A DNA stretch of 43,899 bases from Smittium culicis (lineage: Eukaryota > Kickxellomycota > Harpellomycetes > Harpellales > Legeriomycetaceae): positions 1 through 43,899 of the forward strand of contig LSSN01005006.1 of NCBI GenBank assembly GCA_001970855.1, read 5' to 3'. Under the pieces are notes generated by a model. It searched no databases. It saw only the letters and a program-made list of their open reading frames with translations, and had not been told where the DNA came from. Of the stretch, positions 32,969 through 43,899 are shown one piece after another. The position numbers were made by a program, and so were the translations under genes. The stretch's first letter is position 1. The number at the start of each line of letters is the position of its first letter.

Positions 32969-35900
32969 TTCATACTTTTAATTACCCACTTCCACTTATA
33001 AAACATTCTTTGAATAAAAAAAATAATCAATATATATTCTGTCTTTAACAATTTTTACCTGTTTAAATTTCGTTTTTTTTCCCTTCAAAAATAAATCATT
33101 AATCAAAAAGCACTTGATTTTTTACATCTTTACATAAATTGAAATATCTCTATATTCAACTTTTTGCTTCTAATATATATAATATTTTACAGTTGCAAGT
33201 ATCAAAATCCTCCCAACAGTTCCTACTCTTTATAACTGTGATCCCTCCCCCTCATTACTAGATTACATTATCCAAAAAATATCGATGGCGCTGCTTATTA
33301 TTTAGTATAAATTAAACTTATTCAAGTTCTTTATTGAAGTATAAGAATTTATTAAAAGTTTCAGCGATCCCAAAATACTTTACCTTGATATACATTCACA
33401 CTTATTAATAGCACTATTCCTATCGCCAAAACAATATCCTGCTATTTAAAAAAAAAATCATCTTTTTATTCTAATATCTAGTCACATTTAACTATAACGC
33501 CACAGACCGTTTATTCGTTGGTCTATCTTACCTTCATATATAAGAGGAGGAAAATATCAATAAAAAGAAAATACTGGTCTAATTTTTCTAGTAGCTTTTT
33601 ACTCTTAGCACTACTTTTTTTTAACAAGTTATACCTTTACATATCATCGCCACAACATTACCGCATTTAAAAGTTATTACCTCAACTAGTTTAAAATATC
33701 TACAATTATCAAAACACCAAATTTATGCCTATTCGTTATACCATATTTTTTTAGCCTTCAAGCCGTGTACTTTTTCTACTATTTTCGAAATTTATACAAG
33801 CAGATTTTAAATTAGATGGATATTTTATTTATATATATATTTATTTAACTAATCCATCTACACGATCCACCTCCTACATTCAAGACATAGAATATACACA
33901 GATACGCATAATAACGCTCAAAAAAAAACTTTTATGTATTATTGCTCATTTAAATATACCCACCCACCCCCTACCCCCCATCATATCCCCTTTTCTTTGA
34001 GATCAGACAGATGTTTTTCTACAATCACTTACAATACACGAGTATAAAAGAAAAATAATAATAATAGATAACAATCTCTTTATCACTGGCTTCTAAAATA
34101 AGCTATTCCATACAATATCGAGATTTGAAGTCTTTTACACCGTACATAATAATAAAATAGTCTTTGCAATAATAATATACGATCTGTATACAGAGTTTTG
34201 TTAAAATTAAATATAAAATCGAGTAAAACTCTCACTGACTTTACATATACCTCGTAATAAACTATTATTTTTTTTGCCTTCCAATTATCGATAATAAGAT
34301 TCTCCACAATGTAGCTTGATTCGAAAAAAAAATGTGGAAATAAGTGGAGTTATTTAATACAGATATCCTCCCTATGCTGATCATTCTTCTATAAACTACC
34401 AATTGTTAGCTAAAAATAAATTATAAAATGCTTAAACGTGTTAGATATGATCATGTTTGACTCGAATATGATCTATTTCTACTTGAGGTTGATTTTGGAT
34501 ATTTAAAATATGATACAATATAGTTCAAATCAAATCAAAACTGTTCTTGAAACTAAGAATATAATCCGCAATAGTCAAGATAATAGCAATTCTAGCTTAT
34601 GCGATAATAAAATATGATAGTGTATTGATCTCTAAATAATTTAAAGATTTTCTGTACACTGCTCTTTTAAACCAGCTTCCACCTTTTTATTTATGCCAGT
34701 CGATTTGTCAGTAAATATAAACTCATCTCAAAATAATACTACGGAACTACATCAATGATATAGATCATAAATTAATAGCTAATTGGAGCTATTTAGCATT
34801 TTCATCGAAAATTTAATAAATTATTTATGCTTTATTATTATTTTTATTATCATAAACTAAAAGCATGCTTGATTTTGATCGGCTCGACTCAAAACGATTG
34901 ATTATTAGCTATTAATTGTTTAATAGAAAATAAATTTTTGTCATAAATATTATTTAAAACTACAAAAAAAACGTTTTCTTTATATACAGATAGTAACTGT
35001 AGATAGTGTGCTAGTATTTAAATTAAATAATCCTATAAACCGTAATTTCTTTTGGAAAAAAATCCAATTTTTTAATCAATATAAAAAAAATAAATTAAAT
35101 TCACTTGCATATAAAGTTTTAGTTCTTTTTATAAAAAAAGACGGGCTTGTATAATCCATTCTATGTTAAGCTTGGAAAATAATTAGTTAATTTATTGGGC
35201 TATTCATAATTGATCTTGAAATATCCTATGAATTTGGAATCGTAACCAAATCGCATTTTTCATTCATTTTATACCTTTAACCCTCCTTTAGAGATGCTAT
35301 TATTTTTCGTTTTAAACCTATTTTCATAAAATAGACCCTCTTTATTTTATTTTGCTTTTGTACTTATTTCAATTAAATTATTTAACTGCATACGACTAAA
35401 TGATTTTTTTCTAGAAATCATACTTTCTTTACAATCTATTTTTTTTTAAAATTTCTAAAGAATTATAAATTTATATATTCTAAAAACTATTTACAACTTT
35501 TCTATTTTATTACTTCAATTTAGTACTCATCATAGCTTTTTTTTTTCTTATTATTATTATATTCTAGATAAAATTTTTATAGAACTTTAATTTAAATTTG
35601 AAAAATAAATTTAATTATTTATATATAGAAATACATTCGAAATTATTTTCGATAATCGCCGATAACTAGGTTTAAAATAAAAAAAAATTGATATAAATAT
35701 ACACTAATTTAAATTTGGAGCAATCATTTGTTTTTATAGATGAAAATTCAAAGTCATCATACTTTAATAACAAAACTTTCATTAGTGAATCATTTTTAAA
35801 GTTAGGCACTAATTTTTTATTGAAAAAATAAATTGATTCTTCTCTTGAATTTTTCACTTCTGTTCGCTATATGTAATTATAAATATCTTTCGACTCTCCT

Positions 35901-38900
35901 TCAGATAACTGTCCTCATAGATTAGTATGTTGATCATTGAATATTAATCAAGAAATTATATAAATCTCAGACCTTATCTTATAATTAAAAGATAGCTATT
36001 TGAAGTTTTGATTACTAGGAGGTCTAAACCACATTTCGTTGGATATAAAAATCTACTAAAATATCAAATTAAATTCGCCTTATTCTAAATTTATTTCTAG
36101 AAACTTGAAGCATAGTGTCATCAGAAAAAATTTCAGAAAAATTACCTGTTCAATTACGAATTCTCATTTTACATTAGGATTTAGTGCTCCCATCGAAATT
36201 AGTGCATAAAATCCATTAAGCTAATTGAAAAACGGCAAATCCCGAAATTAATATTTAATATAGGCCTAGATTAGATACCAACTCGCGTAAATTCCGGGTC
36301 ATAATTCAAATAGCCACGATTTAAAATTATAACAACATATAATGTTTAATAGAAATAAAAATTAAATCGAGTCTCTGAATCTGATGAAAAATTTTTTAAA
36401 TTAATCCCATAATTAGTCGTAAATATAATTTGTGGCAGCTAAATAATAATCACAATTTCTATATAATTTAAACTATTTCTCAATATAAAAAATATTTTTA
36501 CTCCTTATTAATATTAAATTGCTTAATTGAATCACTAAATTTGATAATATAATAATCTGTAAAGTTTTTAAAATATAATCCTCAAAAAACTAATAGATCA
36601 AAAAATTATCTACAGAATAAATCATATTAGATATTTTATCTCATCAGAGGGATTATATTATTAAATAACATATTTATAAAAAAATTATTTAGCGTATTTA
36701 ATTATCATTAATATTTATCATGGCTATAATTAAATATATCTTCATCTTATTGAACCAGCAATAGGGTCAAAGATAAATAATACTACTGATAATAAATTAA
36801 AACATGCAGTAAATAATGGTCAAATTCGATAATCAAAGTCTAAAAAATGTTTAAAAATAAAATAACAAGTATTACTCGTTGAGAATACTACAGTTTGAGA
36901 TTTATTATATATCCAACAGAATCCATCGACAAAAAATTTGATATCTAAGATCACTAAAAATAATAAAATATTATTAAAAAGAGATACCAAAAAATCTATA
37001 TAAACGCAATAATGATGTTATACCTATTAAATATAGCCTCTAAAAAATTTCCGAAAATAAATCAAAATTAAATTATCAGTATACCTACACAATAAGTATT
37101 CTGATCATTTCAGTTATTTGGGATATAGAATAAGAATATAAACTTCCTTATCAGTGGTATCTAGATTCAACAATAATAAATTTACAAATCATATTTATAA
37201 AGATGTGTTCGATTCGAAAAAATTTTAATTGGAGATGGTGGCAATAAAAAAATTCATAATTACAAAACCTGAAAATTTTATAACATAAATAACTCGCATC
37301 CGCCTTAATAATCGCCGATTATTTTAATAATAAAAAAAGATTTAAACTTATAAAATCTATAAAAGATTTAAGAATAATAGAAAAAAAATTAAATCGCCTC
37401 AATAATTGAAGATTTTCTTGATAAACTATATAAAGCAGAATTTACCCTATTTTTAATAAAGACCAGCTTATATGATAAATAGTAAAAAATACTATTAATA
37501 ATAAAAAGCTAAATTTTTGCATTTATATGAAAAACTCGAATATATCTATTTATATTTTGCTGAAAAATGCTAAATTTACATTTCAAAATTTTGTTAAGAT
37601 GGTAAGAAATAAGAAATTATTGTATATCTTAGTCCATTTATAAACTTTACATTATCTAATCAAAGAATATATATCGCTGTTGTGATGAATAATCTTTGAT
37701 CAGTAGAATATAATAGAATATTTGAATATAATTTTCAATCCTTTAAGCTGATAGTTCAATAAAAATGATTGAAATTTCAAACCCTAATCGTAATAAAGCA
37801 AAAGATCGATAAAATTTCTGAAAATTATAAAATAAAAGAAATCATTTTTATCAAAATAAGGTTATCATTTTTAAAAAAAATTTATAACCCGGATTTGTGA
37901 ACGATATTTATTATAACTAATATAATTTTTAGCTAATAATCTCTAATTTATAGTCATAAATATTGAAATTCTGTAAATCTAAAAATTTATTTAAATTTTA
38001 TTTAATTTTTCATATTTTTATTTCCTAGTTTAAATTTTCAAATTTATGATATTTATTAATACTGTTAATCAAATTCGAAATATGACTTATTTAAACCATT
38101 TTATTTCAAAAATAAAGAGAGAATATTTGGTATTTTATTTTTATTTTTATAGGTTAAATAATAAAATTCGATATGTGTACTAACAGTTAATGTTTTAAAA
38201 TTATAATTGTAATTAATTTAAAATATTTTATATAAATTGATTTCTAGGTTATTAAACGTTAATGTATTGATATTTATTTAAATAGTCAAAAATTTCAATC
38301 TATTATTCGTATATTATTACATATAATATATAATTAGATTTAATCATAACTATTTCAGTAATGATTTATTTTCGCCAAATATTAGGAATTTTTTTTATTA
38401 ATGATAAATAAGGCATTATAAGAACATATGACCAGATCTATATAACCATGAAAATAATTTTATACAGATTTTTTATTTATTAAATTTTATATAATATTAG
38501 TCTTAATATTTCATTAATCTATTAATGATAATTTACTCTGAAATCGATATTATATATAGTTAAAATGAGAAATATATACCTCAAAGTAATTTTATATGGT
38601 AAAAAATTCAATTTCTGATTATTTAAAAGTATTTTATATAGAAAATAGAAACACTACAAGATTTAGTATGATTAAAAATTATTAAATTACATTATAGTTA
38701 ATTAGAAAAAAATCTTAATATTATAATAAAAATGATGCTATTAATATATATTTAATAATTTTAATATAATTAAGTCTTTTTATATAGTCAGCATATTTGA
38801 TTTGAAATTGAGCAATAATGAATTGAATTCATATTTATAATAGATAATTTATTTATCTGAATTTTTTATAATTAAATCATGCTTAGAAGTCTTTGTTATT

Positions 38901-41351
38901 TATTATTTTATCTATTTCAGTCATTTTTGATTTTTCTAGTTTTAACCTCAATTTATTTTACCATTGAAATATAAATTGATCGATTTGAAATTATATTTTC
39001 CAAATATTTGTATTTGGCTTTTGTTTTTATCATTGTACCTAGGTTACTAAATTATTGATTTCAAGAGTTTAAAAATTAGTATTTGATTATATTTATATTA
39101 ATACTTTATGAAGCGGGAAACCAGTTCAAAACTGTATTTTAATCTACATTTATTCATCTATTTTAAACCTATGGATATATAATAATCTAAAAAAATAAAA
39201 TATATGATAAAGTATAGAATAATAATTTCAAGAAAAAAAGTAGCAAAAATTTCATAATAAAACTCCTTTATGAGACAAGAATAGTTATTGAGATACAAAT
39301 TTTTTGGTGAATAACATTAATTTTATCTCCTATGAACTAAGTATTTTTCTCAAAAATGTAATTAGATTACATAAATTTCAGTAAATTTCTTTTTTTTTTT
39401 TTTATTAGCCACATATTAAAAGCAATACATAAAGGTTACAACTAATCCTGTTAAATAAATTTTATACACATATGTTACATGGATATATTTATATGAAAAA
39501 AAATAAAATGATATTATTTATAGTATAATATAATCATACATTTTTTTCTTTATATAATTAAATATTACATAAAAATCAAAAAGATCTGAAAAAAATTCAT
39601 AATATATAAATTTGAATATTCAAATATTTGCTCTAATAAATTATACGCTTATTAAAAAATAATTATTTAATATATAATAATTAAAAATTCTAAATAATAG
39701 AATACATATTTAATACCTTCTCAAAATATTGAAATTTTGTAGATTTAAACTTATAAAATAAAATCTAAAATAATATAAAAGTTATGTGATTAAGCCAAAG
39801 TTCCTTGGATTGGAACTATTAATAAATAAAATTATCATCCTGAATCAATAAATATTCAAACTTAAAAAGTTAAATAAATCTTTCGATTTTTAAATAACTT
39901 GAAGCTTTTTTAAATCTGCTAAGCTAAAAATATTAATTTTTAATTATATAATAAAACTTAAAAATGAAAAAAAATTTTATATATTTACATTTTTTTGACA
40001 TTTATATCTGTTTAATATATAATAATCTGCAGAAATTATCATTAATTTAATTCGATTCAATAATTATATACACTTACTCAAAACTTTTTTATTCTGGTAT
40101 AATCCTGATGAGATCAAAAATACTAACAGAGAATAAAATTCAGAATTTTTGGAATCTCCAGCTTGTAGCTGATTAAAAATCGAATTCTCTATTCAATAAT
40201 TGTTTAATTAATTCTTACCTAAGCTCCTAAGCATTCAACGTAATAAAGTGCTTATTAACTTTATTTCAAATATTAATATTTAAAATTCAAAAAATTAAAC
40301 GTTAAAAGCTATAATTTTAAAACAATTATAGACTAATTATCTATAATTTCCGATTTATTCTTGTTTAATATTGAACTATAGTATTTTAAATATTCAATTA
40401 TTAAATTTTTCGATATTTCAAATTAAAAAAGCCAAAAAAATTTTTAAATTTTTAAATTTGATTATTTGAAAATATTAAGATCAAAATTCTTATTATTGGT
40501 AATTCACAAGTAGTAATATGGGTTTTTTTATTTTATGCATTTTAAATTCAAATATAACAATATTATAAAATATTTTTTGAATACAATATGGCTATATTAT
40601 GCTCAAAAAATCAAGTGTCTAGAATTTTTGTTCATTATTTTATTATTAAATTAAAATTTTTATTCCGGAAAACCTATACTTTTTCCGAAAAAAATTTTAG
40701 CTATTAAGCTTTTAAAATAATATCCGCGTTAATTTAAAGCAGAAAATCCCTAACGGTATTATTAAATGAAAAAATAAAATTACTAATTTGCTGAATATTG
40801 ATATTTTAATTATGCATGTTTAACTTCAAATTTCGAAGAGCAATATAATCTAAATACAGGTTTTTTAAGGCTAATAGTATAAATTTAAAAATATTATACT
40901 GGAAGCGAAATTATTTAGCTTTTATTTATATTTAAAATATCAAAAAAATGATCTAGCAGAAATAACACCTCTCGCTTAATATACTTAAGAGAAAATATTT
41001 CGTTATATTACTCAGAAAACTCTACTACAAGCCAGAGAATAAATTAAAAAAAAAACTCGCAACAAGTACGTGTTGGAAGTAAAATATTATAATCTTTATA
41101 AAACCTAAAATCTGTTGAAAAAGATGATAGTATTTTTAAATGTAGATTCATATACTTTGATTTATTGTTGCTTAGAATAATTTAAATTAAATAATCCTGG
41201 TAAAAAGATTAAATCTAATTCTAAATTTGTAATTTTAGTTACTAAATTGCAAAAAAAAATTTATAATTATTCTTTGTACATCGGAATTTGTAGTTAAATA
41301 TCTAGGATTGAAATAGATATGTGGTATTATTAGTCATCGAAATTGATCGAG
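32969..41351. other. Gene desert 2: extremely AT-rich DNA
   Basis: No gene was recognised. The first kilobase (33-34 kb) is a C-biased transition with short C runs (about 33961-33998). After about 34.4 kb it resembles desert 1. Open frames such as minus 34083-34307 and minus 35672-35857 have no domain and are not called. The 15-mer TTCGCTATATGTAAT occurs both at 35863-35877 and at 6587-6601 in desert 1, which may hint at shared decayed repeats. Confidence 0.55.
33813..33860. repeat. Inverted repeat around an AT-only loop
   Basis: TAGATGGAT (33813-33821) and ATCCATCTA (33852-33860) are perfect 9-bp reverse complements. The 30-nt loop is almost purely A/T and contains ATATATATAT. It could extrude as a cruciform; no function is known. 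Confidence 0.6.
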
Positions 41352-41389
41352 GTGGCGATTAAAACTACTAGAAATCTCAGTAGCGCCAC
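41352..41389. other. GC-rich stem-loop in the AT desert
   Basis: GTGGCG (41352-41357) pairs with CGCCAC (41384-41389). Inside, CTACT (41365-41369) pairs with AGTAG (41379-41383), directly stacked on the 3' side and separated by seven bases on the 5' side. The apical loop is nine bases. Eleven pairs in all, in DNA where G and C are rare. It is not a recognised RNA family. Confidence 0.5.
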
Positions 41390-43899
41390 AAGAAAAAAAG
41401 TTTATATTATAGGTTTTCTCCAAATCGTTAAACATGACCTTAAAACTAAATTATAATAATGGCTAACTATAATGAGATAGTCAAAGTGTTATTTGAAGAT
41501 GTAAAAGCGAATGTACTGTAGTATAAAAATATTTATTGTATATTATATGTAGTGAAAAATATCAAAGCTAAGTATACCATAGAAACAAGCATGGTATTAT
41601 ATTCTGAGGAAAAAATAACTTAAAAACTGTAATTTCAAAGCCATTTTATCGGTTTAAGCCATAAATTGTACATTATAAATGATTATATTTATAATTATAT
41701 ACATTTAGTTATAATTTGGCGAACAATTTTGATTTTTTAACGATTAATTTCGTAAATTATTGTGTAATAAGAAATGTGGCCTTATTAAAACAATTGATTT
41801 GGATTTTTTATCATCAGTACTAATAATTATATTATGGTATCATATTAACGCGATTAAATAAACCTCAATCTCACTGATTATCAGCTGTTATAATTTTGAA
41901 TCAAAGATAAACTGAATATATCTAATTTATTTGAACTAAATGTTCAAATGGGTAAAAATGTTATAGATATTGAATGATAGTGTAAACCTGACATTTGGGC
42001 ATAGGAGAATATTTAAATGTTCAATTTAAAACGTTCATAGCTGAAGGATAAAGTTATTTGGCTATTTTTTCCTAATATTGTGCTAATATATTTAAAAACC
42101 GCTTTTAGTGTTTTTTTTGGAAAACCGATTAAAATAATCAATAGTAAAAGATCATGCTTTGTCACTTTGGTAATTCTATAGACAAGAATTCAAATAAAAA
42201 AGTTATCTTATTTATGTACTTTAATAAAAATAGGCTGGTTAGTACATTTATAATCGGCTAATTAAATTGATATCTCAAATCCAGTTCAAAGTTATGACCT
42301 CTTTATTTGGTTAAAGATATTTTTTTGCTTTTATAGGATATCTTGATTTAAAAATAGATTCCAAAGAATAATCATAAAGCGTATCTTCGCAAAGATATTT
42401 TTGCCCATGAGAATAATATTTTGAATTATTTGATAATGTTTATACGCGCTCTTAGATATAATTTTTTTATGTTTTATTATCTCAACCTGTGAATCTAGGA
42501 AATATACTAGCTTATATTTAGACGAATTATCAAGAAATAAAAATTTTGAAATTATTGTTCACATCCTAGAAATTCTATGCTTTTTATTGAATAACAAATA
42601 TATAAAAAAAGGGAGTAATATATGGGTTAAAATTTTCCATTTTAATAGAGAATTAAATACTAGAATAATTTATTTGATCATTTGAGTATGAATTTTTTTT
42701 GGAAATAGTCATCAAACCACCATCAAAGAAAAAAAAACTAAGTATTGAGATTATGAAGTATGTAATAAATTGAAAGCATATTTAAAGTTATAATGATGCT
42801 AAATTACATTTGTAATAAAATTTATTTTATTCTATATAGCTATAAACCAATAGTTTTATTATTATATTTTGTTGTATGATCTTTAAATTATTAAAAAATT
42901 TCAATAAATTACAATTAATTAATACCAAATAAATACTCAATTTTTATTTAAATTTTAAAAAGCATTTATAAACCAAAGATTTAATACAAATATAAATCCT
43001 AACTATAAGTGTGGTACCAGAATTAAAAAAAAGGTGTTAATAAAATCAATTAAAACTTTTTTCAATTTACTGTAAAATACAAGAATTTACATATGTCAAG
43101 ATCAAATAGTTTGATTTGAAGCGATTGAGAAAATATGAATAATTTTATTATTTTCTTGAAATTATAGATTCTATTTTTGGATTATATAAGAAATTTTCAT
43201 TGAGTTATTGAGTCGTGGATAAAATATACTATTGGGATACGCAGCGTAATTCATGGAGTATGATGCTTATTGCAATGAGTTTGGAGTGTTATTTCATCAA
43301 ATATTACCTTTTTTTGGGATTAAAAAGCAAGTAAGAAAATTTATAAACCTTTATTGATATGATTAGATTGTAATTAAAGTGAAATTGTGAAAAAAAAATC
43401 TCGGTAATCTACTTTAACGATTTTATTAGATGTTTACACTTAATTAGGAGGTGCTTTTGATCAATATAGAAAAATGATAGATTTAAGGAATAAAAGTGGT
43501 AAATATCAAGAAAAATGTTTTCATAGGTAAAAAAAAAAAGAATTGGTTGCGAGTTTTATGAGTGGTAATTTTTATTGAAGCTAATTTGAAGGCTACAAAA
43601 AGCGGTTCTTTTTTTAAACCTGGGTTACTTCATACCTTATGACGAACTATTTTTTGCGTTCTTCTAAAATTATAAATATAAAATGAACATAATCTGTCGT
43701 AAGTTTTAATGAAATTTTTTTATAGATTGTGTGTTTTTTTTATCTACGTTCTTGACTTGATCTAATTAGATATCGCCTTTATAAATGAATTTTTTGAAAG
43801 GAAAAAAAAATACATGGCAAATCTGATATTTTTAAGCACTTTTTTCTTTTTAGAGGATTTTATAAAGAGAATTCAATGCAAGTTTTCGATAAAGTTATG
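41390..43899. other. AT-rich right edge, possible upstream region of a gene beyond the window
   Basis: No gene was seen. From about 42 kb the G content rises, as it does upstream of ATP1. A CCAAT-type site, CTATTGGGATACGCAGCG (43229-43246), resembles CTATTGGGCGCAG upstream of ATP1 (1522-1534). This would fit the promoter of a plus-strand gene starting past the edge, but nothing coding is visible. Confidence 0.35.

Noticed and set aside
1..43899. CRISPR arrays, bacterial operons or phage genes
   Set aside because: The window is eukaryotic with spliceosomal introns. No regularly spaced repeats or phage-type proteins were seen.

Overview
This is nuclear DNA from a eukaryote, most likely an early-diverging filamentous fungus. 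Genes are close together, most are cut by short spliceosomal introns (88-252 nt, GT...AG, T-rich before the acceptor), and they include mitochondrial respiratory-chain and mitoribosome genes, so the organism respires aerobically. A fungal-type LYR protein, Ppn2-like and Nop8-like proteins, and CCAAT-rich promoters fit a fungus. The DM9 protein and the extreme AT-rich spacers bring insect-associated Zoopagomycota (Harpellales/Kickxellales) to mind, but that placement is a guess.

Layout. (1) 1-4093: a left gene island with the last two exons of an unidentified gene (to 237), a 1.86 kb promoter region packed with CCAAT boxes, and ATP1 (F1-ATPase alpha). (2) 4094-19700: a 15.6 kb gene desert of extremely AT-rich DNA. 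It is broken by a GC-richer patch (about 16430-17540) holding tRNA-like sequences and a possible SINE. (3) 19701-32968: the main gene island, with PPN2-like polyphosphatase (+), NOP8-like ribosome-biogenesis factor (-), ARP2 (+), a LYR-motif Cup1-like protein (-), a DM9-repeat protein (-), mitochondrial ribosomal protein bL21m (+) and two tandem NDUFA4/MLRQ-like genes (+). (4) 32969-43899: a second AT-rich desert. Its last kilobases rise in G content and carry a CCAAT-type motif, which may mark the promoter of a gene beyond the edge.

How the genes relate. Five of the nine genes have a clear or probable mitochondrial role (ATP1, bL21m, two MLRQ-like, and the LYR protein by family). They are not an operon. 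Two divergent promoters (NOP8/ARP2 and DM9/bL21m) share a 16-bp CCAAT-containing motif with one mismatch, and ATP1 and PPN2 share a second CCAAT-type motif, so CCAAT factors may be a general promoter device here. By counting sample lines, ATP1 and ARP2 exons reach about 55-57 % GC against about 10 % in a sampled desert line.

The items most worth a second look are the LYR gene, whose reading frame is broken at an 18-T homopolymer; the tRNA-Lys-shaped head with a GC-rich body in the desert; the shared promoter motifs; and the DM9 protein. No clearly new multi-gene system was found.
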